24,081 bases of DNA from the NCBI GenBank assembly GCA_934373235.1, contig CAKROW010000042.1, forward strand, positions 1 to 24,081. Direction: 5' to 3'. Below are positions 1 through 7,607 of the stretch, piece after piece; positions within the stretch are counted from its first letter, which is position 1, and each line of letters starts with the position of its first letter. The notes below the pieces were generated by a model. The model saw nothing but the letters and a program-made list of their open reading frames with translations. It was not told the origin of the DNA and made no database searches. The stretch comes from an uncultured Blautia sp. Its GTDB lineage: Bacteria > Bacillota > Clostridia > Lachnospirales > Lachnospiraceae. Both the position numbers and the translations under genes were made by a program.

Positions 1-5
1 AACAC

Positions 6-515
6 ATGAAACGTAATCTTATTGATGCTAGTCAGTTAGAATTAGAAGATAAAGTAGTATCAATCAAGCGTGTTACCAAGGTTGTTAAAGGTGGTCGTAA
101 CTTCCGTTTCACAGCTTTAGTTGTTGTAGGTGACGGCAATGGACACGTTGGTGCAGGTTTAGGAAAAGCAGCAGAAATTCCGGAGGCGATCCGCAAAGGT
201 AAAGAGGACGCTATGAAGAAGCTTGTTACTGTTGCAAGAGACGAGAACAATTCCATTACACACGACTTCATCGGAAAATTCGGAAGCGCTGAGATGCTTC
301 TGAAGAGAGCTCCGGAAGGTACTGGTGTTATCGCCGGTGGCCCGGCACGTGCCGTAATCGAGCTTGCTGGTATTAAGAACATCCGTACAAAATGTATGGG
401 TTCCAGAAATAAACAGAACGTAGTTCTGGCAACAATCGCAGGTCTTAGCCAGTTAAAGACTCCGGAAGAAGTTGCAAAGCTCCGCGGAAAATCTGTTGAT
501 GAGATTCTGGGTTAA
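6..515 (+). CDS. rpsE: 30S ribosomal protein S5
   Basis: Protein of the small subunit that sits near the decoding centre and helps translational accuracy. The 169 residues match full-length S5. The N-terminal double-stranded-RNA-binding fold is seen as VTKVVKGGRNFRF followed by GDGNGHVGAGLGKA. The C-terminal half has the typical GTGVIAGGPARAVIELAG stretch. The ATG at position 6 gives the N-terminus expected for clostridial S5, but its ribosome binding site lies before the window. It is followed 13 nt later by rpmD in the usual spc-operon order, so it is a middle gene of a transcript that starts upstream of the window. The identification is secure. Confidence 0.97.
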   Translation: MKRNLIDASQLELEDKVVSIKRVTKVVKGGRNFRFTALVVVGDGNGHVGAGLGKAAEIPEAIRKGKEDAMKKLVTVARDENNSITHDFIGKFGSAEMLLKRAPEGTGVIAGGPARAVIELAGIKNIRTKCMGSRNKQNVVLATIAGLSQLKTPEEVAKLRGKSVDEILG

Positions 516-528
516 GGAGGAAATGGAA

Positions 529-708
529 ATGGCAGATACAATCAAGGTTACACTGGTAAAATCTCCAATCGGTGCAGTACCGAAGCATAAAAAGACTGTA
601 AAAGCTATGGGTCTTACAAAGATGCATAAAACAGTTGAGATGCCAGACAACGCTGCAACCAGAGGAATGATTCAGCAGGTGCAGCACCTGGTAAAAGTAG
701 AAGATTAA
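529..708 (+). CDS. rpmD: 50S ribosomal protein L30
   Basis: Small large-subunit protein of 59 residues, the normal length for bacterial L30. The core reads IKVTLVKSPIGAVPKHKKTV and then a KMHKTVEMPDN segment, both typical. The reading frame is open further upstream into rpsE. The start was set at ATG 529 because AAGGAGG at 514-520 lies 8 nt before it. A second in-frame ATG at 523 is only 2 nt from that site and is unlikely to be used. The gene lies 12 nt before rplO, in the conserved rpsE-rpmD-rplO order. Confidence 0.96.
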   Translation: MADTIKVTLVKSPIGAVPKHKKTVKAMGLTKMHKTVEMPDNAATRGMIQQVQHLVKVED

Positions 709-720
709 GGAGGTGCCAGA

Positions 721-1161
721 ATGGAATTATCAAACTTAAGACCCGCAGAGGGTTCCAAGCATAGCGATAACTTCAGAAGAGGCCGTGGACATGGTTCAGG
801 AAACGGCAAAACTGCTGGTAAAGGACATAAAGGACAGCTTGCTCGTTCCGGACACAAGAAACCGGGATTTGAGGGAGGTCAGATGCCTTTATACAGACGT
901 CTTCCTAAGAGAGGTTTCACAAACAGAAACTCTAAAGACATTATCGCAATCAATGTAGACGTTCTCAACCGTTTTGAGGACGGTGCAGAGGTTACAGTTG
1001 ACAGCTTACTTGCAAGCGGTGCAATTTCCAAGATCGGCGATGGCGTTAAGATCCTTGGTAACGGCGAGCTTACAAAAAAACTCAATGTAAAAGTTAATGC
1101 TGTCAGCGAGACTGCAAAATCTAAAATCGAAGCTGCTGGTGGTACAGTAGAGGTGATCTAA
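721..1161 (+). CDS. rplO: 50S ribosomal protein L15
   Basis: Large-subunit assembly protein of 146 residues. The N-terminal half is the glycine- and basic-rich extended tail of L15 (RRGRGHGSGNGKTAGKGHKG, then FEGGQMPLYRRLPKRGF). The C-terminal globular half ends in EAAGGTVEVI, a classic L15 ending. An AGGAGG site lies just upstream of ATG 721. The stop codon overlaps the secY start (TAATG at 1159-1163), so rplO and secY are probably translationally coupled, which is common at this junction. Confidence 0.97.
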   Translation: MELSNLRPAEGSKHSDNFRRGRGHGSGNGKTAGKGHKGQLARSGHKKPGFEGGQMPLYRRLPKRGFTNRNSKDIIAINVDVLNRFEDGAEVTVDSLLASGAISKIGDGVKILGNGELTKKLNVKVNAVSETAKSKIEAAGGTVEVI

Positions 1162-2477
1162 TGTTTGAGACTCTTAAGAGTGTTTTCAAAGTAAAAGAAA
1201 TGAGACGAAAACTGCTCTATCTGATCTGGATGATCTTTGTGATCAGAATTGGATCTCAGCTTCCTGTACCGGGAGTTGACAGTGAGTTCTTCAAGCAGTG
1301 GTTTGAGTCCAACACCGGGGACGCATTCAATTTCTTTGATGCGTTCACCGGCGGTTCCTTTACACAGATGTCAATCTTTGCATTGAACATCACACCTTAC
1401 ATTACATCTTCCATTATCATTCAGCTTCTTACCATTGCCATTCCGGCACTGGAAGAAATGCAGCGTGATGGTGAGGAAGGTAGAAAAAAACTTACGGCAA
1501 TTACCCGTTATGTTACTGTAGGACTTGCTCTTTTTGAGTCTGTTGCAATGGCAATCGGATTTGGACGTCAGGGAATGATCCCAGACATGAATTTCCTTAA
1601 GGGTATTGTTGTAGTAGCATCTCTGACAGCAGGTTCAGCAATGCTTATGTGGCTGGGCGAGCGTATTACAGAGAAGGGCATCGGAAATGGTATTTCCATC
1701 GTCCTGACTATTAATATCGTGTCCAGAATCCCAAGTGATATATCTCTTCTTTATGAGAACTTTGTCAAGGGAAAAACAATTGCAAAAGGAATGCTTGCAG
1801 CACTTATTATTGCAGTGATCATTCTTGTGGTAGTTGTTCTTGTACTTATTCTTAACGGTGCGGAGAGAAGAATTCCGGTTCAGTATTCCAAGAAGATGGT
1901 GGGACGTAAAATGATGGGCGGTCAGTCCACAAACATTCCGCTGAAGGTTAATACAGCCGGAGTTATCCCGGTTATCTTTGCTTCCTCCATTATGTCATTC
2001 CCGTCCATTATTGCCCAGTTTGCAGGTAAGGGTAACGGAAGCGGCATCGGAAGTGAAATCTTAAGAGGTCTTTCCTCCAATAACTGGTGTAAGCCAAGTC
2101 AGCCTCAGTATAGCTGGGGACTGATCTTGTATGTTGTGCTGTGTGTATTCTTTGCATACTTCTACACATCCATTACATTTAATCCGCTTGAAGTAGCAGA
2201 TAATATCAAAAAGCAGGGCGGTTTTATTCCTGGCATCCGTCCGGGAAAACCAACGTCAGATTATTTGACTAAACTCCTGAATTATATTATATTTATAGGT
2301 GCAGTAGGCCTTGTTATCGTAGCAGTGATCCCGTTCTTCTTTAACGGAGTATTCGGTGCTGACGTTTCCTTTGGTGGAACATCTATCATCATCATCGTAG
2401 GTGTTATCCTTGAGACTGTCAAGCAGGTTGAGTCACAGCTTCTTGTTCGTAATTACAAAGGCTTCCTGAACAATTAA
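1161..2477 (+). CDS. secY: Preprotein translocase subunit SecY
   Basis: Central channel subunit of the Sec translocon in the cytoplasmic membrane; it passes unfolded secretory proteins and inserts membrane proteins. The 438 residues give about ten hydrophobic segments. Family landmarks are GSQLPVPGVD after the first helix, ALNITPYITSSIIIQLL, RITEKGIGNGISIVL, the cytosolic loop AERRIPVQYSKKMVGRKM, and FNPLEVADNIKKQGGFIPGIRPG. The start overlaps the rplO stop by one base. SecY is the exporter that the secreted proteins encoded at 4401 and 14915 would need. Length and landmarks are normal, with no sign of a second, accessory-type SecY. Confidence 0.97.
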   Translation: MFETLKSVFKVKEMRRKLLYLIWMIFVIRIGSQLPVPGVDSEFFKQWFESNTGDAFNFFDAFTGGSFTQMSIFALNITPYITSSIIIQLLTIAIPALEEMQRDGEEGRKKLTAITRYVTVGLALFESVAMAIGFGRQGMIPDMNFLKGIVVVASLTAGSAMLMWLGERITEKGIGNGISIVLTINIVSRIPSDISLLYENFVKGKTIAKGMLAALIIAVIILVVVVLVLILNGAERRIPVQYSKKMVGRKMMGGQSTNIPLKVNTAGVIPVIFASSIMSFPSIIAQFAGKGNGSGIGSEILRGLSSNNWCKPSQPQYSWGLILYVVLCVFFAYFYTSITFNPLEVADNIKKQGGFIPGIRPGKPTSDYLTKLLNYIIFIGAVGLVIVAVIPFFFNGVFGADVSFGGTSIIIIVGVILETVKQVESQLLVRNYKGFLNN

Positions 2478-2482
2478 AAATG

Positions 2483-2511
2483 AAGGTTGTGGTGCAATGC
2501 ATCACAGCCTT
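2483..2511 (+). promoter_or_regulatory. Strong stem-loop in the secY-adk gap
   Basis: The arms 2483-2496 and 2498-2511 pair at 14 of 14 positions, two of them G-T wobbles, around a central A. In practice this is about 12 bp with a small loop. It begins six bases after the secY stop. The sequence after it (GATTTGTAA) has no T-run, so it is not a canonical intrinsic terminator. It could act as an RNA processing or stability element, or as a partial attenuator between secY and adk. The function is inference; the pairing is seen directly. Confidence 0.5.
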
Positions 2512-2564
2512 GATTTGTAAAAGGGATTAACCGCTGACAGCACAAAGAAAATGGAGGGTATGCT

Positions 2565-3209
2565 ATGAGAATTATTATGTTGGGTGCACCAGGAGCTGGA
2601 AAGGGAACTCAGGCAAAGAAAATTGCCGCCAAATATGGGATTCCCCATATCTCTACAGGAGATATTTTCCGAGCAAACATCAAGAACGGAACAGAACTTG
2701 GTAAAAAGGCAAAAACTTACATGGATCAGGGACTTCTCGTTCCGGACGAACTGACATGTGATCTTGTTGTTGACAGAATTCAGCAGGAAGATGCAAAAGA
2801 AGGCTATGTTCTGGACGGTTTTCCAAGAACGATCCCGCAGGCTGAATGTCTCACTGAGGCATTAAATAAGCTTGGAAGCAAGATTGACTATGCGATTGAT
2901 GTAGATGTTCCGGATGAGAATATCGTGAAACGTATGGGCGGACGTCGTGCATGTGTGAAATGTGGTGCGACATATCATGTTGTATATGCTGCTCCGAAGG
3001 CTGAGGGGGTTTGTGACACATGTGGTGACAAGCTTGTACTTCGCGATGATGACAAACCGGAAACAGTTCAGAAACGTCTGAATGTATATCATGAGCAGAC
3101 ACAGCCGCTGATCGAATATTATACAGGTCAGGGCGTATTAAAGACTGTAGACGGTACCAGGGATCTGAATGAAGTATTCCAGGAGATCGTTGACATCTTG
3201 GGAGAGTAA
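2565..3209 (+). CDS. adk: Adenylate kinase
   Basis: Interconverts ATP plus AMP and two ADP in the cytoplasm. The 214 residues correspond to the long bacterial form. The P-loop GAPGAGKGT is at residues 7-15, the AMP-binding segment HISTGDIFRANI is near 28-39, and GFPRT is near 85-89. The LID region carries four cysteines, C130-x2-C133 and C150-x2-C153, the zinc-binding arrangement common in Gram-positive adenylate kinases. A GGAGGG site precedes the ATG. Its place between secY and map is the standard Firmicutes spc-cluster order. The 87-nt gap before it holds a strong hairpin. Confidence 0.97.
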   Translation: MRIIMLGAPGAGKGTQAKKIAAKYGIPHISTGDIFRANIKNGTELGKKAKTYMDQGLLVPDELTCDLVVDRIQQEDAKEGYVLDGFPRTIPQAECLTEALNKLGSKIDYAIDVDVPDENIVKRMGGRRACVKCGATYHVVYAAPKAEGVCDTCGDKLVLRDDDKPETVQKRLNVYHEQTQPLIEYYTGQGVLKTVDGTRDLNEVFQEIVDILGE

Positions 3210-3211
3210 GC

Positions 3212-3973
3212 ATGTCCGTTACAATTAAGACACAGCATGAAATTGAATTAATGAGGGAAGCCGGTCACCTTCTTGAAAAAGTTCACGATGGTCTGATCCC
3301 GTATATCAAGCCTGGCATGAGCACCAAGGAGATCGATCGTATCGGTGAGGAAATGATACGTTCCATGGGCTGTATTCCCAATTTTTTGAATTACGGAGGT
3401 TTTCCGGCTTCTTTCTGTATCAGCCTGAATGATGAGGTTGTACATGGAATTCCTTCTGAAGAGAAGATTATCCAGGACGGGGATCTGGTTAAGATCGACG
3501 CCGGCCTGATCTATAAGGGTTATCATTCAGATGCTGCCCGTACCTACGCTGTAGGAGAGGTTTCTCCGGAGGCACGCCAGTTGATGAAAGTGACGAAAGA
3601 ATGTTTCTTTGAGGGACTGAAGGTGGCCAGGGCAGGAAATCATTTAAATGATATTTCCAAGGCAATTGGTGCCCATGCAGCGAAGTACCATTACGGTATT
3701 GTGCGTGACCTGGTAGGCCATGGAATCGGTACTCATTTACATGAGGATCCCCAGATTCCCAACTTCCCGCAGAAACGCAGAGGAATCAAACTTCTTCCGG
3801 GAATGACCCTGGCCGTTGAGCCCATGATCAATCTTGGTCGTGCGGATGTGGCATGGCTGGACGATGAGTGGACGGTTGTGACTATGGATGGATCACCTTC
3901 CGCGCACTACGAAAACACCATCCTCATTACAGATGGGGAACCAGAGATTCTGACTCTTACTAAGACGGAATGA
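3212..3973 (+). CDS. map: Methionine aminopeptidase, type I
   Basis: Removes the initiator methionine from nascent proteins. The 253 residues show the pita-bread metalloprotease ligand set: D96, D107, H170, E203 and E234, with the substrate-binding H78 in VVHGIP. The type I hallmark LVGHGIGTHLHEDP is at 167-180. It starts three bases after the adk stop (the TAA is followed by GC, then ATG), and its ribosome binding site is the GGGAGAG at the end of adk. No N-terminal zinc-finger or SecA-like extension is present. infA follows after 15 nt; I see no KOW-domain (L14e-like) gene between them. Confidence 0.96.
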   Translation: MSVTIKTQHEIELMREAGHLLEKVHDGLIPYIKPGMSTKEIDRIGEEMIRSMGCIPNFLNYGGFPASFCISLNDEVVHGIPSEEKIIQDGDLVKIDAGLIYKGYHSDAARTYAVGEVSPEARQLMKVTKECFFEGLKVARAGNHLNDISKAIGAHAAKYHYGIVRDLVGHGIGTHLHEDPQIPNFPQKRRGIKLLPGMTLAVEPMINLGRADVAWLDDEWTVVTMDGSPSAHYENTILITDGEPEILTLTKTE

Positions 3974-3988
3974 CATAGGAGGTAAAAA

Positions 3989-4207
3989 ATGTCAAAAGCA
4001 GATGTAATCGAAGTCGAAGGCACTGTTCTGGAGAAACTGCCTAACGCGATGTTTAAAGTAGAACTGGAAAACAAACATGTGGTACTTGCCCATATCAGCG
4101 GTAAGCTCCGTATGAACTTTATCCGTATTCTCCCGGGAGATAAGGTAACGATCGAACTTTCTCCGTATGATCTTTCCAAGGGAAGAATTATCTGGAGAGA
4201 TAAATAA
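3989..4207 (+). CDS. infA: Translation initiation factor IF-1
   Basis: Binds the 30S A site during initiation. The 72-residue OB-fold protein is standard length, with VIEVEGTVLEKLPNAMFKVE, HISGKLRMNFIRILPGDKV and a C-terminal DLSKGRIIWRDK-type ending. An AGGAGG site precedes ATG 3989. In most Firmicutes infA is followed at once by rpmJ. Here a terminator and 3.4 kb of unrelated genes follow instead, so infA is the last gene of this ribosomal transcript. Confidence 0.97.
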   Translation: MSKADVIEVEGTVLEKLPNAMFKVELENKHVVLAHISGKLRMNFIRILPGDKVTIELSPYDLSKGRIIWRDK

Positions 4208-4225
4208 GCCGTATCAAGTATGGTA

Positions 4226-4259
4226 AGAGCCTGACAGTATGCTGCCGGGCTCTTTTTTT
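4226..4259 (+). terminator. Intrinsic terminator after infA
   Basis: AGAGCC at 4226-4231 pairs with GGCTCT at 4248-4253. The stem is extended by a T-G and a G-C pair and then, after one mismatch, by CAG/CTG. A run of seven T bases follows at 4253-4259. It would end the rpsE-infA transcript before the inserted genes. Confidence 0.85.
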
Positions 4260-4261
4260 GA

Positions 4262-4300
4262 TGTCATAGGAAATTACTCCGTAATGTTCCAAGATATTAT
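4262..4300 (+). repeat. Terminator-linked palindromic repeat, copy 1
   Basis: A 39-nt element whose core (4270-4292) contains ATTAC-TCC-GTAAT, flanked by GGAA and TTCC on the two sides. The core is identical to copy 3 and differs from copy 2 at three positions. It starts two bases after the T-tract of the infA terminator. The left end TGTCAT is conserved, but the right end, ATGACA in copy 3, has decayed here. Confidence 0.7.
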
Positions 4301-4359
4301 CATCGAAAAATATGGTCACAGGTTTTTCATTGTTTCATCATAAAGTGAACAGATTTAGC

Positions 4360-4368
4360 TGATATAGT
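4360..4368 (+). promoter_or_regulatory. Possible extended -10 promoter for the secreted protein gene
   Basis: TG-A-TATAGT at 4360-4368 fits an extended -10 element about 32 bp before the start codon. A second -10-like TATAAT is at 4374-4379. No good -35 hexamer lies at standard spacing. The gene needs its own promoter because the infA terminator precedes it. Confidence 0.3.
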
Positions 4369-4400
4369 ATCCATATAATAAAAAAGCGAGGTACTTGTCT

Positions 4401-6542
4401 ATGAAAAAAAAATATATTGCAATTTTAATGGGTCTTATGATGACAGCTTCTTCCATCAGCGTATATGCGGCAGATACAGATACCGCAGTGGAGAGCACAC
4501 AGAGTACGGAGGATACAACATCTGATGAAGATTCGGGAAAAGAAGAGACCGAGGATGTGACTTATGGAGAAGTAAAATCCGTTGAGGACGGCAAGCTTAC
4601 AATTTCCGTCGGAACAAAAAAAGATATGGGTGGTGAAAGCGGTCAGGCTCCGGAGAAACCGGAAGACGGCGGAGACAACCAGGCTCCGGAGAAATCGGAA
4701 GACAGCGGAGACAACCAGGCTCCGGAAGAATCTGGAGAAGCCCCTTCCATGCTGGACCTTACAGGTGAGGAACTGACTGTAACAGTTACAGATGATACGG
4801 TGATCACAAAGATGAGCGGTGGCCCTGGTGGAGAGAAGCCTGACGGACAGCCAGGAGAAAAGCCGGAAGATGGAAACGCAGACAGCTCAGCAGATGAGAA
4901 AGAATCCGAAGATGAGAAAGCAGACACAGAAGACACAGAAAACACAACAGAGGATTCTGAAAAAACAGAAGATAAAGACGCAGCCTCCGATGTATCTGAT
5001 GAAGATGCAAAGGATCAGGGAGAGGCGCCGGCAGAGAAGCCTGACGGACAGCCGGATGGCCAGCCAGGCGATCAGCCTCAGAGTGAGACTATCGCACTTT
5101 CCGATATCCAGGAAGGTGATGTAGTAGCTGTCACAATGGATGAGGACGGAAATGCACTTTCCATTACAGTAGAAAATGATGATATGGGCGGTGGCCAGGG
5201 AGGCCCTGGTGGAGCGCCAGGCGGTCAGTCCCAGGGCGTGGACAGCTATCAGGCAGCATATGAATACAATACAGACACAGATGTGACAGATACCACACTG
5301 GAATCTACAGGCACCGATGAAAATGCAGCACTGGTTTCATCAGGTTCCAATGTGACTTTTGACAATGTAGAGATCAGCAGAAATTCTTCAGACAGCACAG
5401 GAGGTGATAATTCCAGCTTTTATGGAGTAGGAGCAGCCGTTCTTGCAACAGATGGAACCGCTTCTGTAAAGAACAGTACTATCACCACTGATGCAGCCGG
5501 AGGAGCAGGACTTTTTGCATACGGAGATGGAACTGTATATGCGGCAGACACCACTATTAAAACATCACAGGATACATCCGGTGGAATCCATGCAGCCGGA
5601 GGCGGAAAGCTGTATGCCTGGGATCTGAATGTGGAGACAGACGGAGAATCCGCCGCAGCCATCCGAAGCGACCGTGGAGGCGGAACTATGGTAGTAAACG
5701 GAGGAACCTATACTTCCAATGGTGTAGGCTCACCGGCAGTATACTGCACAGCAGATATTGCAGTAAAAGATGCTGCCCTGACAGCCAACGGGTCAGAGGC
5801 AGTGTGTATCGAAGGCCTGAATTCCCTTCACCTCTATGGCTGTGACCTTACGGGAAATATGAGCGATTTAAGCCAGAATGACAGTACCTGGACAGTAATT
5901 CTCTATCAGAGCATGTCCGGTGACTCTGAAGTAGGAAACAGCACCTTCCAGATGGACGGTGGAAGCATCACATCCAAAAACGGAGGTGTGTTCTATACCA
6001 CAAATACAGAATCAGATATTACATTACAGGACGTAGATATTACCTACAATGATGACAATGAATATTTTCTCCGCTGCACAGGAAACAATAATGAGCGTGG
6101 CTGGGGACAGTCAGGAGCAAACGGAGCAGAATGTGATTTCACTGCCATCAGCCAGGATATGCAGGGAGATGTGATCTGGGATTCCATCAGTGATCTGGAT
6201 TTCTACCTTACAGAGGGAAGCACCTTAAAAGGTGCGGTAACAGATGACGAAAGCTTCGCAGGAAACGGTGGAGACGGATACTGCAATATGTATGTAAGCA
6301 AGGATTCAACCTGGACAGTAACCGGGGACAGCACACTTACCACACTTTCCAATGAGGGGAATATTGTGGATGAATCCGGAAAAACAGTCACCATCAAGGG
6401 AACTGACGGAACTGTCTATGCAGAAGGCGACAGTGACTATACTATAACCGTAGATAAATACCAGGATACAGTTGATGCATCAGGAAGTGTCACAATGGCA
6501 GACTGGTCTGATTATGAGGCTGAGAAACCTGATTCACTGTAA
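4401..6542 (+). CDS. Secreted acidic, low-complexity protein with a beta-helix-like C-terminal region
   Basis: I do not recognise a named family for the whole protein of 713 residues. Residues 1-24 form a signal peptide ending near VYA-A. Residues 25-52 are an acidic, Thr/Ser/Asp/Glu linker. Three beta-rich pieces, about 55-73, 120-138 and 229-258, resemble one small beta-barrel domain of the DUF5666 type, interrupted by Pro/Gly/Glu-rich inserts. A Gly-rich spacer (about 259-279) leads into a long region (about 280-640) of short repeated strands rich in Gly, Asn, Thr and Asp. That region looks like a right-handed parallel beta-helix, as in surface adhesins and pectate lyases. No LPXTG motif, transmembrane anchor or catalytic motif is visible, so it is probably released or loosely wall-bound. 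The start is ATG 4401, with GAGGT 8 nt upstream; TTG 4395 is too close to that site. It interrupts the infA-rpmJ pair. Confidence 0.7.
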   Translation: MKKKYIAILMGLMMTASSISVYAADTDTAVESTQSTEDTTSDEDSGKEETEDVTYGEVKSVEDGKLTISVGTKKDMGGESGQAPEKPEDGGDNQAPEKSEDSGDNQAPEESGEAPSMLDLTGEELTVTVTDDTVITKMSGGPGGEKPDGQPGEKPEDGNADSSADEKESEDEKADTEDTENTTEDSEKTEDKDAASDVSDEDAKDQGEAPAEKPDGQPDGQPGDQPQSETIALSDIQEGDVVAVTMDEDGNALSITVENDDMGGGQGGPGGAPGGQSQGVDSYQAAYEYNTDTDVTDTTLESTGTDENAALVSSGSNVTFDNVEISRNSSDSTGGDNSSFYGVGAAVLATDGTASVKNSTITTDAAGGAGLFAYGDGTVYAADTTIKTSQDTSGGIHAAGGGKLYAWDLNVETDGESAAAIRSDRGGGTMVVNGGTYTSNGVGSPAVYCTADIAVKDAALTANGSEAVCIEGLNSLHLYGCDLTGNMSDLSQNDSTWTVILYQSMSGDSEVGNSTFQMDGGSITSKNGGVFYTTNTESDITLQDVDITYNDDNEYFLRCTGNNNERGWGQSGANGAECDFTAISQDMQGDVIWDSISDLDFYLTEGSTLKGAVTDDESFAGNGGDGYCNMYVSKDSTWTVTGDSTLTTLSNEGNIVDESGKTVTIKGTDGTVYAEGDSDYTITVDKYQDTVDASGSVTMADWSDYEAEKPDSL
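4644..4736 (+). repeat. 36-nt tandem repeat inside the secreted protein gene
   Basis: Two full 36-nt units (4644-4679 and 4680-4715) and a partial third encode QAPEKPEDGGDN-like 12-residue blocks. The units are nearly identical at DNA level, which suggests recent slippage or duplication and possible length variation between strains. Confidence 0.8.
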
Positions 6543-6560
6543 AAACAGATAGATAAATAA

Positions 6561-6619
6561 AAAAAGCGTTCCACAGAGAAATGACGAAAGTTTCAGTCAG
6601 ATCTCTGTGGAACGTTTTT
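6561..6619. terminator. Bidirectional terminator between convergent genes
   Basis: A perfect 13-bp stem (6567-6579 with 6602-6614) is flanked by five A bases on the left and five T bases on the right. It can therefore end transcripts from both the secreted protein gene and the minus-strand DUF1275 gene. Confidence 0.85.
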
Positions 6620-6662
6620 GGGATATAACTGCAGGATGAAATAAAATTTATCTGACTGAAGA

Positions 6663-7382
6663 TCAGGCATGTTTCCCGGAGTAGGATATCTGCTGGGTAA
6701 CAGACGCGGCAGACTTAGATTGTTCACTTACTGTGGCAGTACGCCTGTCAGCAGATACCAGGTAAAGTGCTGCAAAAGCAGGGATAAGGCAGAACCAGAT
6801 ACAGGGGATCCCGTAGGTGGAAGAGAGAATGAGGGCAAGCGCAGCACCTACATGGAAAGAAAGCAGGGTAGCTGCATAAAATCTGGCTTTTCTTCTCTTG
6901 GAGGGATCTCTGTTCATCAGATATTCTGTAAGGGCGGAAGTAAATTGTCTAAGATTGTTGGTTGAAAAGATCGTGGAACTGTTATATCCGCCGGGGGCCT
7001 TAAATGTGCACCATTGGAAGGGCATTGCAAAAAATACAGGATACAGGGCAACCACAGGATTCAGTCCTGCAGGAAGGAATCCAAGGACCGCTACTGCAAG
7101 AATATCAATGCAGATACTTATATAACGCAGGTCAGCAGAAAAATGGGCGGGGATCCATACTGTAAGAATAACAGCCGCCATATAAACAAGCAGTGCGGTT
7201 CCACGGAGAGCCATATCAGAAAGATCATGTCCCACAAGATCATGGACCAGATAAAGAAGATTGGCAGTCTGGGCATTGCCAAAAAGCTCCGATCTGGAGA
7301 TAATGGCATAAAGTCCCATGAAACCTCCTATAAAAGACAGGGTATAATGAAGCAGAAAACGGTATTTTGCTGTGGTGTTCAT
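6663..7382 (-). CDS. YoaK/DUF1275-family membrane protein
   Basis: Predicted cytoplasmic-membrane protein of 239 residues with about six hydrophobic segments. The N-terminal FIGGFMGLYAIISRSELFGN followed by QTANLL resembles the conserved DUF1275 motif region, and the length is usual for that family. The function of the family is not established; it has been annotated as a transporter-like or membrane protein. The frame is open upstream, but the start was set at ATG 7382 because AAAGGA lies about 8 nt before it. Upstream residues are Phe/Leu-rich translation of AT-rich intergenic DNA. The C-terminal tail is Ser/Ala/Thr-rich and soluble. It is oriented opposite to the ribosomal genes and has its own promoter, so it is not part of their operon. 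Confidence 0.75.
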   Translation of the reverse strand: MNTTAKYRFLLHYTLSFIGGFMGLYAIISRSELFGNAQTANLLYLVHDLVGHDLSDMALRGTALLVYMAAVILTVWIPAHFSADLRYISICIDILAVAVLGFLPAGLNPVVALYPVFFAMPFQWCTFKAPGGYNSSTIFSTNNLRQFTSALTEYLMNRDPSKRRKARFYAATLLSFHVGAALALILSSTYGIPCIWFCLIPAFAALYLVSADRRTATVSEQSKSAASVTQQISYSGKHA

Positions 7383-7424
7383 ACATACAATCCTTTCATA
7401 AAATAATAGCCACAATTCCTCCAT

Positions 7425-7433
7425 ATTATAACA
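7425..7433 (-). promoter_or_regulatory. Extended -10 promoter for the DUF1275 gene
   Basis: On the minus strand the sequence reads TG-T-TATAAT, about 43 bp before the start codon. It is a full extended -10 element, although no strong -35 hexamer is visible. An in-frame upstream ATG overlaps this element and would not be transcribed, which supports the start at 7382. Confidence 0.5.
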
Positions 7434-7495
7434 TGTAAAAAAAATAAAGAAAGAGTAAAAAAATAACAAAAACACACATTTTTTAAAAATTACAC

Positions 7496-7524
7496 TTGCA
7501 ATTATGAAAAACAAGTGTTAGTAT
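7496..7524 (+). promoter_or_regulatory. Promoter restarting ribosomal transcription at rpmJ
   Basis: TTGCAA at 7496-7501 and TAGTAT at 7519-7524 are separated by 17 bp. Because infA is followed by a terminator and a gene on the opposite strand, rpmJ and the alpha operon need a promoter here. A 7-bp inverted repeat, ACACTTG (7492-7498) and CAAGTGT (7512-7518), overlaps the -35 box and spacer and could be an operator. Confidence 0.6.
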
Positions 7525-7535
7525 ATATTTCAAGC

Positions 7536-7560
7536 GCGCAAATACTGTGTATGAGTGCGC
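7536..7560 (+). promoter_or_regulatory. Hairpin in the rpmJ mRNA leader
   Basis: GCGCA at 7536-7540 pairs with TGCGC at 7556-7560, and inside it ATAC pairs with GTAT around a TGT loop. It would start a few bases after the predicted transcription start and about 48 nt before the rpmJ GTG. The role is unknown; leader protection or autoregulation are possible. Confidence 0.4.
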
Positions 7561-7607
7561 CTGTGAAACTGCAGATATGAGACTAATTTACGGAAGGAGG
7601 ATTTCCA

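Noticed and set aside
6669..7406. Three overlapping plus-strand ORFs opposite the DUF1275 gene
   Set aside because: Their translations are charged and motif-free, while the minus strand gives a coherent multi-helix membrane protein with a ribosome binding site and promoter.
4208..7607. Classical transposon or integron origin for the infA-rpmJ insertion
   Set aside because: No transposase, integrase, terminal inverted repeats or clear target duplication are visible around the inserted block.
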